Notes under the pieces: generated by a model
Seen by the model: the letters and a program-made list of their open reading frames with translations, nothing else
Told to the model about the DNA's origin: nothing
Databases searched by the model: none
NCBI GenBank assembly: GCA_030549495.1
Contig: JAUIRK010000970.1
Coordinates: forward strand, 498,001-562,000
Source of the DNA: Nectonema munidae
Lineage: Eukaryota > Nematomorpha > Nectonematoida > Nectonematidae
Reading direction: 5' to 3'
DNA: 64,000 nt
Program-made: the position numbers and the translations under genes
Shown: piece by piece, positions 38,401-50,500 of the stretch
How positions within the stretch are numbered: position 1 is the first letter of the stretch
Layout: the number at the start of each line of letters is the position of its first letter

Positions 38401-41400
38401 TTTTCTTTTTATTTTTTTATGAAACAAAACTTAATTTTACCTTTTGCCTTTCTTTAGCAGTTTTCCAATGTGTGATGATATTTTTTATAGAAAGATGATT
38501 TACTTCACACAGTTTCAGGACAAACTATTAAAAGGGTCCCCAAAAAGTGTCAAGTTGAGAACCGTTGCTATAGTATAAGTAAACGATTCTAAAAAAATCA
38601 AACGGGGGTTTAAGGAAATCGAAGAAATCTGTTTTAAAAATATTTGAAATTGTTTTTTTTTAATTATAATTTGAAAGTGAATGTTTTTCAATGAAAATAA
38701 ATTACAATTATTTTTTAATTTTCGATTTTCACATCTAATTAGTAAATGATGTCTCTAGTTCAACATCAATGGTTTCATGTCAAAATGCTGGAAAAGTAAA
38801 ATTTCCGAAACCTGAAAACCAAGACGGCTAAAGTATTAGAAGGGGATAAATTTATTTTTGAAAAAGAATACTTTTTTTTTTACAAATTGGCAAATATCAT
38901 TTTTAACTTTTTGTAAATTTCAATCCGATCGACGCAACTTATGTGTAATTTATGTCTAAACGACTTCACTTTTTTTAAAATCCTCTTAATTTTTTGAATG
39001 CACCACTGTTTAGATAGCGTATAGTTTTATTTTGTGTTTAACTTATTCTCAATTAAAATTTTGCATTTTCTTATTTTACACAGGAAGATTATTTTAATTC
39101 GTCCAAAAATTCACCTAGCAAATGATGGCAATTATATGGAGTCTAGATGGTTTTCTCCTTGGTCTAAAAGATTTCAAACAGAAGACTTTATTCTACCGCG
39201 TATCATAACATCTGTTACCGGTCAAATTTCTGTGCCTATTGGCGAAGCGATTATTTCAACTGTTGATACGTCTATTGGCTTTGAAATTTGCGAAGAATTG
39301 TGGACTCCTAACAGGTATTCATTGTCGTACTTTTGTATTGATTTTCATGAGGAAAACTACATATTTATTGAAACATATCTATTTCTACTCTCTTTAACCC
39401 GTAAGACATCATATATACAATTTGTATGAGACACCAACAGATCATTTTCACCTTTCTATAAACTAGTGATACCTAACTAGACAACGGTACTTGTTTATTT
39501 TTCCGGCCACCTTAAAGGTAATTTTTTAGTTGCTTTTTTTTTTAGAACAGACAATTTTTTAAATTTATTTTTTAACCCTAGGTAGCCCACATCGGTCAAT
39601 TGACCTTTACGTTTATTCCAAAACTTTATTTCAAAAAAAAGTCCATCAATTTTAGCGGATACATTCGCAAGTCTAAATTTAAAAATGTCCCCTGCGATAT
39701 AGAGTGAAAAATTTGTCATGGTTGATGAAGGTCTTATCACTAATTCAAAATATATCTAGAAAGCCCATACCGGTTAATTGACTGGTTCTGCATATTATGG
39801 AATTTGGTAAAAAAGAATTTTTAATTTAATAATTTATTTGTTTAAAATTTATTAAAAAACACCTCATACATATTATTAAATCAGAAATATCACTTTCAAA
39901 TAGACTTCATTCTTTCGAAATGCACTTTTCACAAACTTTTACCGAACAACTGCCACAAATGTATTTCGAACAACCATATCAACTTACTTTTGTTTTATTT
40001 TTCTTACATAGCCTACATGTTGTTCTTCGCCTTTCTTTTTCATCATCATTTGTTGAAGATCTGACGATAAGTAAATTAGTTTTTCTTCGATTTATGCTAT
40101 CTTCACATAAAGTTTCTCCTAATTGAATAAGAAACTTTCTTCTGCTTGACGTAAATATTCCAAGTTTTGTGCAGATTATGAAAGAATTGAGAAAGGTTAT
40201 GTCCATCAAGTTGAAAAATACTGATAAAGGCCACCTTTTTGTGGCACATTTAGTGGAGTACGTTTTCAACATTTCGTCTGCTGTGTCAACTCCACCTTTT
40301 GTGGAATTATAAAACAAAACTGTGTTTGGTTTCTTTTTTTCAGGTGACGTTATTTCAATCTTATCATGCATAGATGATAACATGTACACCACTTTATTTT
40401 TTTAGCTTTATAACATAATAGAGATAAATTATCATCGACGGTAAAAGCATGTTTACTATTATAAAGTTGATCCCTTTTATCCATCTTGATTTCAGTAGGA
40501 ATTTCTTTTTTCATTAGAACGCATAGTTCCTACTAAAGTAGTTTTCTTTCGTAAAAGTTTTCGTGATACATTCAAGCTTGTAAAGAAATGATCAACAGTG
40601 ACATTCAATCCTTGATTTTTATATGGTTCAATCAGCTTCATGACGACATCTTTTGACAAGAAACCAATTCTTTCTCCTTTTCCTACATATGGATACGAGT
40701 TTAGAATGTAATAAGATTTCGTATCGCAAATTATCCAAAACTTGATACCGAATTTGCCCTGCTTAGATGGCATATATTGTATGAATGAAGATTTACTCCT
40801 ACAAGGAAATAACTGCTCGTCCATAGTAACGTTAAAATCGGTTTTGAAGCTTTTTTCACAGTTTTTCATTACTGATTCCCATAAATCGCATATGGGAGCA
40901 AATTTGTTGGATTGCTTTCTAGAAATCCTTGTACTAAGATAATCAAATCTTATATACCTAAGAATGTGTTTGAACTTGAAAGAGTCTCTCTAATGATTTT
41001 CTTCTCATATTTTTCCTTCCAAAATGTATATAATGGTTCGTTTTTCCCTTTCAAAACGCTTCTCAAAATACGCAAGTCCAAAAAAGCTTTTAATTCAACT
41101 TCATCAACAGTAAAATTTAAGTCATTGTGCTGCTGAGCCTTTTATAATGTTTTTTGCACAATTAATTTTATATTATTTTATCCAAATAATTCTTCGAATA
41201 CATCCTTGATGCCTTGAGTTCTGGAAGAAATAAATTTTGTTGGACCACCTCTTTGTAAATAATATTTTTACTTAAACTTTTAGTTATATTTCTACATGGA
41301 TTTACACTCCACTTCGTTCCATCTTTACTTTCGAAGAATGTTTCGAATGAGCGAATAGGTTCTTCAACAGATATTTCACTTTCAAAACTTAATTCACTAT

Positions 41401-44400
41401 ATCTTGAAATATTTTCTGAAGAAAAAAAAAAGAATTTTCGGATTGAGAACTGTCAACTTATGAGTTTGTTTCAATCGGAAGCAAAGTTTTTTTTGAAATA
41501 TTGATCATCCATTTTATTTTAAAGAACAATAAAGAAAAGTTGAAAAAAATATTAAAAATTTATAAATATTAAAATATTTAATATTTTTAGTTTTATGTTA
41601 TTTTAATTTTTTATTTTATGCATTATTTTCACAGGATATTTAAAAAAAAATAAATAAATATTTTTAAAAGTTTTATAATCTTTGGATTTTAAGGGAAAAA
41701 CTTAAAACAATTTTAAACCGGTCAATTGACCGGCATGGGCTTTCTAAGTAGGCAAATTTCCTGGGCTCCCTAGGGAAGGAAACGAATTAACAATCTTTTT
41801 TGAAATCAGCTAATTGGCAAACTAACAAACTAACAGGTGAACTATCTTTTTAACTAACTGGTCATCTGCCTAAACAATTAACTGACTCCTATTTCATAAA
41901 CTGAATTCCAAAGGTGCTGGTTTGAAAGCAAACAAGTACCAGAAAGTGTTTATTTGGTGCGTATATTATATATTCAGATATATTATGACTACATCACATT
42001 TATTTTTTAAGTGAGTGTTTTAATTTAAGTGTTATGATTTTCGGAAGCTTTTATTTATTCAATTTTTTAACGCTGACTGAGATAAAAACACTAACTACAC
42101 AAAAAATTTTAAAATGTTAAACTGCAGGCATTTTTTTTTCAAACAAAGCATGCAGTTTAAATTTATTTTAGTTTTTATGTTCTTTAGAGTAGTACTGTTT
42201 TCTTTTAGACGGGAGATTATTCTCATTATTTGCAAAGGAATCGAAGTTCAAAAGTTGATGTATCCAGAAGTAAAAGAATTCAATCTTTGAAAATGGGAAA
42301 AGATAAATTGTCTTATATAATTAATTTTGGTTTGGTACCTTATTTTCATCGCGTATTAAGAGATGAGGTAATAAAATCTAATTTTTTAGCAGTATATTTT
42401 GATGAAACGCTGAACAAAATATCGCAGAAAAAACAAATGGATATAATAATTAGATTTTTTTCAAGAGGAAAATTTCATACCAGATACTGGGGCTCTTCTT
42501 TTTTAGGACACTCCACAGCTTCAGATATGCTTGAAAATTTTTAGAAGCTATTCATCCGATAAATAACAGTAAAATTATTCAAATTTCAATGGATGGTCCA
42601 GCTGTAAATTGGAAATTTTTGCGAATTTTTAAGGAATATCAAAAAAGCAAAAATGCTAATGCACCAGAATTGTTAGAAACAGGAAGTTGTACTTTACATA
42701 TTATACATGGAGCTTTTAAAAACGGTGAAAAGAAGACAAATAGGAAAATAATTAGTTTTCTCAGAGACATTTATAATTTGTTCAAAGATGTTCCTAGTAG
42801 AAGAGCTGATTATTCTGCGTTTACTAATTCTAAGCTTTTTCCTATGAAGTTCTGCAATGTAAGATGGCTAGAAAACATAAAAATATGTGAAAGAGCAAGA
42901 ATGATAATACCAAACCTACAAATTTACATTAAAACTGCTCTTGAAAAAAAGTGCGCGCCAAATTGTGAAACGTTTTTTCGTGTTAAACAAAAATTAGAGG
43001 ATTCTTTTTTATGTTGTAAGCTAGCATTTTTTACAAGTGTTGCCAAACAACTGGAACCTTTCTTAACTGAATTCCAATCCAATGATCCATTGGCACCATT
43101 TTTGCACGAAAAGTTATATAAAATTACCTTCAATATTTTTTCACAATTTATTGAAAAAGATAAAATGGATGCAATCAAAAGTGGAGCAGATCTTTGCAAA
43201 GTTTTCAATGAAGCGTTTTTTATTCATCCATCAAAAATCGATTTGGGTTTTACGACTCGCAATGAATTACGACTTTTGGCTAAAAATGGAAAAGCAAATG
43301 CTCAATCTGTGCTTCTTTTTAGAGATGATTGTAGAAAGTTTTTAATCAGCATTGCTGAAAAAATTATTGAAAGATCACCATTGAAAAGCAATTTTATGAG
43401 CAATCTGATATGTTTATTGCCTGAATATTTGCTATGTGAAAATGAAAAAAATGATTGTCAATTTATTGGATGTTTTAGTAGAAAAAAATGGTTAACGGGC
43501 ATTGATGCTGACAAGGCACTTTTATCATATCGTGAACTGAAACATAATGATGCCTTGAAGGTTTTTGTTTTGGAAAACAAAAACTGCAGAAAGTTGGATA
43601 TTTTTTGGAAAGAAATTTTTGAGCTTATGAATAGTAGTGAAGAACTTGAAAACGTTGTGTGTATTGTTCTTACTCTTTTCCACGGCAATGCCTGTGTAGA
43701 AAGATCATTCTCGATTAATAAAGAATGTTTATCTGAAAACCTTTATGAAAACACTTTGGTAGGGCGAAGGAGAGTCTACGATTATCTTCAATCAGTCGAT
43801 GGTATTCAAAACACATTGATAGATAAAAAATTATTATTGAGTATTGGTAATGCAAAGGCTTATTACAAAGATGCATTAGATAAAAAGAGGACCGAAGCGA
43901 AGGTAGAAGAAGCCACAAAAGAAAGAAAAAGAAAAATGGAGATGGATTTGAAAGAGCTTGAAGAAAAGAAAATGAAAATTTTAAAAGATAGTTCTAATGA
44001 AATCACAAAAGATCAAGAAACAAAACTAATAAAAAAGAATCTTAGTTGAACTCATACTTTAAATGCATGCTTTCTTTATTGTTATAAAATAAATATTTTG
44101 AATTCAAAGTTTTATATATCTGTTTTCATAATAGTCTCACCCTTAAAAATTTTCATATTACTCTTGAAAACCTCTTGAATTTCATTTTTGAAATTTGGTA
44201 GACACCCTGTGTGATGTACAAAGATGTAAAAACTGTCAACACAATCCCCATGTCACATTGATGCATTAAAATATTTTACTTGGTTAAGAACTTCTCCAGT
44301 TTTTTAATCAAATTTACTAAAGTGATCATCTCCCAATTCAAGAGAGTCTATATTAATTAGTAAAAGAGGTTTCTTACTTTTTTTTTATCATGATAGCATG

Positions 44401-47400
44401 AAAATTAGATCTTTTTATTGTTACACAGATCTTTCTCCAAAACAACAAATTTTCTTTCAAAATTTCTAGAATTGTTATCCGTATATACCCAGGTTACACT
44501 AACGTAATATATAGGTATATTAATTATATTAAAAATAATTATCTGCTGTTAGATTCAATCCAGAAAGTTTGAACTTTGCCCTAATTTTTTCAACCAGTTC
44601 ATTGACACCATTAAATTTTGAAAATTATTTTGGACTTTCTAGATATGCGTCATATACGTAAAAGTGACCATCAGCAATTATATAAAATTTGTGCCTATAC
44701 TTGTCTTTTTTTACCTTTCATAAAGGTTCGCAAAGGACATTTATAAGAGTAAGATTTGCACAATTTTTCCTCTAAACATATACTAGAATTGAAATAAGGA
44801 AATTTATATTCGAAAATGCATTTGCTAATTTTTTGCAAAATATGATGGCATAATTTATCAATATCTTTTGTCATAAAATAATCCTTAGGAGTACTATAAG
44901 GATTCTTTGTTTTAATTTTTTTATTTCCATCCTTGTCTAAAGATGATAAACATATATTTCTTTAGCTGCTGCTATCAAGCTGCCAACTTTCAAAAATTCT
45001 CTATACGTTGGCGTATCTATATTTATATTGTAAGCTAGAGCACAGTACGGGTACGCTCAAGGCCCGTTTGCGCACACCCGGCCCGCCCCCTCAGCGGGTA
45101 TATATTCAAAAAATAAATAAGAGACGGGTATAAGTTTAAAATAGAACACAAAGTATGAGTGTGCAAATGCTTTGCAAGTATTGATGTATATTTATAGTTT
45201 CATGGAGTTTTATAACAATAATTAACTTGACAGTTGACATCACTGTTTTCTACTGAATGCAACCTGATTACCTACCTTTATTTCGGAGTAAAAAAATTTT
45301 TAACATTATCTTATGACTCAATAAGCACATTTTGGGAGTTTTGGAAAACTAAAACAGCTGAAAAACAAAATGGCCGAAACAAAAACTGCCGAAAACTAAA
45401 ATAACCAAAATCTCGGAAATATTTCAGACAATTAGACTTCAAAATTCTCGTACTTAAAAAGTATAGGATAAGGCACCCTATTAAGCCATTGATTCTTAAA
45501 AAATGTTATCAGTTGCATATAGTGAGTGTGAAATTTTTTGCATCCTCGGATGCAGATATCAAATTTGACATCCTAGCCGATGTGGATGCGAATGTCAGAA
45601 TTAATTTTTAGCGGATGCGGATATCCTAATTGCTATTGTAAGCAAACGCAAGTTTTATACTACTTAAAAATTGAGAGAGATGTGACTGTATATGTGATCT
45701 ATCATAAAGACCTACTTATAAAAATTGGAAAATTTTGAAAAAAACTGTCGTATATAGAAAAGGAAATATATTTGAAAATTGCGGATGTTGAAACTTAAAT
45801 AATTCGTGGATGAGGATGGTAAGAGGAATTTTTGGGGATATCCCATACATCTCTAGTATAAATCGTTTTATATTATCTATAACGCAAAAGAATTATTTTG
45901 AAGAAATTTAAGAGTTTTATCCATTGATTTGAATTCAACTAAAGATTTTTTTCAGAAATAAAGTTGTTGAAGTGTTGATGGAAATAAAATAATTTTTTCC
46001 CTTTTCATTTTTGTTTGGATTAGAATTAATTTCGATTATGAAAATTGATATTTAGTTCTTTTAAAATTTTTGTCTGATTTTTTATCAAGAATGAATGAAA
46101 TTTATTCTTCGGCATGGCGAATTTTGTTTAAATTAACCCAAAATTCAAAAAGACCATAAATTATGTACACAGTAGTTCCGTTATAGTTCGGATAGCGACG
46201 TCCAAGCCACGATCCAACCCTCCTTATAAATGGCCCGTGTTACAACACATCTACTGGAACACGTGTTATATCGCCATAAAAAGGGAGCGAAGACCCTATT
46301 CGGGTTATAATGATCTACTGTGTGTATGTCGTTGTAAAAATAAGAATTTGGTGTGATCTACAAATGTACCACAAAGTAAAATTTCAAATCATGGCAAAAC
46401 AATGTTTTTTTGATTCAGTGCAAATTTAAATTTACTTTTCCGTGTTAATTATGAAAATGAAAATTTTTTATTACAAAAAGTAACTTTAATTAGAAGAAAG
46501 TAATGACTCTTTTTTGGAATATTTCGACTCTTCTGAGTCTTTATGAACCAGTTACTTAGATTTAATATTGTAAGCAGCCCTCTTCAGTTTTGTATTTTTA
46601 TTGTCTTCAGGAGAGTCCAAATATTCCAATAAAGTGTTATTCTTTGGATTATAATCTTTTTATTAATACTAATTAAATGGAATATATAGTATGAAAATCC
46701 TCCAGCAACATCCCGTGTACCTATTTAACTAGAAGAGTCTAAACTAATGATTAAATTAAAAAAAAAATTAACTCTAAAAAGTTTAATTCTATATTCTTTT
46801 TTGATAAATTTCAGTGCTAACAATTAAGTTTTAAAGAAATATATTCTAAAAAGTATGATTCTAATAATTTATATATTATTATATTTAAAGAGTATAATTA
46901 TAATAGATTTCAAGACATTTTGTAACTAAAACATTTCTTACTTAAAAGTTAGAAAAACTGCTTACGAAACGTCCAAAATTAGGTACAAAATGTCGCGTAC
47001 CGTTATAATAATAAATATATTTTAAAACTATTCTAAAAATCTACAATACAAACCTTGAAGGCAATGCAATTTTAAAAAAAGGATAATTTAACTGCTAAGC
47101 AAAGTTAAGATGAATTCCTCTATTTCAAAATTATGAATTAAAAATTGATTGCTGATCTCAATATATCAATCATTAAAAGTATTCTAATTATTTTCTTAAA
47201 GTCCTCACGTTCCAATGTCATTGGATGGAGTTGAAATTATTGCTAACGGCAGTGCCAGTCATTTTCAGTTGGGAAAAACATCTTACCTCAATACTCTAAT
47301 TCAGGCAGCAACTGCTAAAGTAATCTAGATATTTTCTATTTGAACTTCGTATATCCGCCATTCTTTTTCGCAGAATGGAGGCATATACATGTATTCCAAC

Positions 47401-47570
47401 CATTATGGCTGTGATGGCGAAAATATATTTTATTCGGGAGGCGCCTGCATATCCTTGAATGGCCAAATGATACAGTCATCTCCTACCATTTCCTTTGAAG
47501 AAGTTCATGTAATTACTGCCTCCTTGGATTTGGAAGATGTAAGAACGTTCAGAAACAGGATAAGAAGCAG
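23437..47570 (+). CDS. NADSYN1: NADSYN1 exons for the glutaminase domain
   Basis: Exons 1-7. The nitrilase-type catalytic triad is complete and falls at the human residue numbers: Glu45 (GPELEIT), Lys114 (IRPKIHLAN) and Cys175 ([10 protein letters not shown]). Also present are [13 protein letters not shown], the oxyanion-region text [13 protein letters not shown] and [10 protein letters not shown] at the domain end. Exon 2 (61 bp) and exon 4 (54 bp) are tiny and separated by kilobases. They were recognised only through the family alignment and phase fit (1, 2, 2, 2, 2, 0, 2). Confidence 0.95.
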
Positions 47571-50500
47571 GTATCAAAATTTTAATTGATCTAAACTTTG
47601 CTTTTATGCTTTTACTTTATCTTCGTTTTGAGCATATCAATCACATTAGTTAACTGTTAACCCTTTCCGACACAATGAGACATCAGTGCCCCATGAAATA
47701 AAAGTCGTCCATAAAAATTCCTGACTCCTCAAATTTAGCATATTGTTTAAAATCATCAAGGAAAAATCTGAAAAACACTTGAGATCTCAGTATGAGAAAC
47801 ACGTTTATATTGTTTAAAACTAAAACCATCAAAGTTATATCAAACCAATTCTCAAAAGCGTTAAATTAGTAATACTTTTGAAAATTTTAATTTTTTAACC
47901 ACCAACATAATATTTGAATAAGGAAATAACATAGCCGATAAATACTTTATAAAGACAAATCAAATTGAAAGATACATGAGTGTATCCTTTTTGATGAGGG
48001 TATCGGAAGGCAGACACGCACTAACTTTCCTTGGTTTTAAAGTTAGAGCTAAAAAGTCTAGTTGAATTTCTATCCTCTTTATCTAACCTTTAAGTGAATT
48101 TTCTTGCCTAGTCAAAATATCCTCTGTATTATGTTTAAATTTAAGCGCCGATAAGGAAGCCGGCTATAACCAAATTTTGGTTATATCTTACTAATTTCCT
48201 AGCCACAAAGTCGTTAAAAATGGACCTGATATAATGTAGCTTCCTCCCCCTGCCTCTCTAAACTTTGGAAGTACTATGGTTTAACCAAGGTTTTGACGAA
48301 TTTATTTGAATCGTATTGCCGAGTTAACAGAGGATAATTCGACCAAGCGCTATAGGGTCGTAAATCAGCAGAAGATCACAGACTTTGTTAACGTTTGTCT
48401 GTTTTCTGTCCCTCCTGATATAACGAAATCCGGTAGCAAACTAAAAATTGCCCGCCTCCATGGTAGTTGGTTATATCTAATAACTGTTTTTGTCTGACAC
48501 AACAATATTTACACGGTTTTACCGTATTTTTGTATTATTTTATCTTAAATTATCTTTTCATTCTTGTGAGATCCTTATTCCAATCAGGATGTTAAAACAT
48601 AAATTGCTATTTTTTCTACAGGTCCATGACAGCCAGCTCTCAAGTAGCTTTTCCTCGTTTCTTTATAGACTTCAGTCTATCTTCAGACTATCATTCATCA
48701 GTTTATTCTCCTGTAGTATTGAGTTCTCCTACTACACAGATGGGAGAACAAATCACTAAGATTGCAGCTATTTGGTTATGGGATTACCTAAGAAAGAGTC
48801 AACACTCTGGATTTTTCGTAGCTCTAAGCGGTGGTATAGATAGTACCGCGTGCTGTTGCATTATCTTCACTTTGTGTAATATGCTTTTCGAACAAATTTC
48901 TACAGGTAAAATCATTTTATGTTACTTTAATTTTTAATAATTCATTTTTCATCTCTTAATTATCATTTTTAATTATACTTAATTATAATTTTGAAGATTG
49001 TTGTTTTGACTTTAATTATAGCGTTGTGCCGATTAGATCTACACCGGTATAAGCTAATTTTTCTTTTATCAAATCTTTTCCTCGAATTTTTTATTGAATC
49101 ATCAAATCTTTTTATTATTCAAGGAACAGGTAGAGTAAAATGACACTTTCATTTTTTTCAAATATTTCTGTACGTTTTAAATATGGTATTAGTTTGACAA
49201 ACTTGTATTCTTTGCTTCATTTTTCTTGTAAAAAACAGCACAAATTTGCCTTAGTCTAAGACATAGGTCTCAACCCCAACGTCGCGACCCTTAAGTGGTG
49301 GCATACGATACGTTACGTTTCAAAATTACGTTCGAAAAAAATTAAGTTATAATATATACAGGAATTCTCAACAATTAAAAATTTTGTTACAATACTTTTC
49401 TATCTTACTTTTTTAACTTTATACCTACCCGTTTAAATTCATACATAATTATCACTCAGGTACAACTGGACACGGACATAGGCAATTTCAATCATTCATA
49501 CACTATATTCTTCTAAAGCATTTAGTAGTTTTTTTCAATGTATGCCTTCTAGTTTAAAATTACACATACCCATTACTCCTAATTTATTCAAGTATCGGTA
49601 TCGGTTCACAATGGCATCTGTCAAAAATTGGGATCGGTACACCACCATTAATTATTATTTTGAATAAGATGCTGTTGATAGCTTTAAAAAGGAACAGAAC
49701 GCTATCAAAAATAGGATTCATTCTTTTTCTTTTTTTGCATCAACCTACTTTATTTATTTGTCAGCTTCTTATTTTTATTTAGGTTAGTAATGACTTTTGA
49801 GTAACCACCATCATCGACTGTGTTTACTTATTAGTGTGTAGTACATATTGTAATGATAAATATATAGGTGACTCAAGTAGACCATTGTTGATCACATATC
49901 TCGAACATCTTAAGGTAATAACGTTAATAAACCTATGGGTAATCACTTTTGTAAACATAAAGATAATAAAATTAAATTTAGTATGAAAATGATATGTAAT
50001 AGATAAATTTAAGCCAAACATTAATATATAATTTAATACTAAATAATATTTTTATTCATAGCTTATTTGTTTTTAGTTATCACTCATAATTGATTTCTGT
50101 GAATACACATATATTTATAAATTGATATATTTATTGTATTATTAAATATATCTTAACATTAACATAACATATCAATTAAAATATTATTTTATTCCCATTT
50201 TTATTGGTTAAATTTATAAGATAATCAATACTTTCACATTGTAAATTATGCGATTATTATTATTATTGTTTTATAGTTTCATTTCCACACCATTGTCATG
50301 CTTATCATTGTAATTCTTCATTTGGTGATATCAACGCCTCACTCCCTGAAGCCATCCATTGCCTTTACTTTTCATTCATTCATTCATATATTAATTCTTA
50401 TTCAGTTAAATTACAAAACCCATAAAAGACATCTATCATCTAAAACGTTTGTTTTTGCATTTAAACGAATTGTCCTCTCAAAGGCTTTTTTTGATATCAT

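Larger units (their letters stand above)
31005..39083 (+). other. NADSYN1 intron 4, 8.1 kb, transposon-filled
   Basis: The largest intron of the gene. Listed separately: ends of a CAGGGGCGCACATCC family, a pogo-type MITE, a SINE, a TTAA MITE, a minisatellite and a hAT MITE. The stretches 34000-35100 and 35600-38100 otherwise show only AT-rich sequence with short unconvincing open frames (for example 35776-36051, 36821-37111). Confidence 0.6.

Noticed and set aside
43082-43345. Alternative-frame ORF
   Set aside because: Shadow of the hAT transposase frame 42589-44049.
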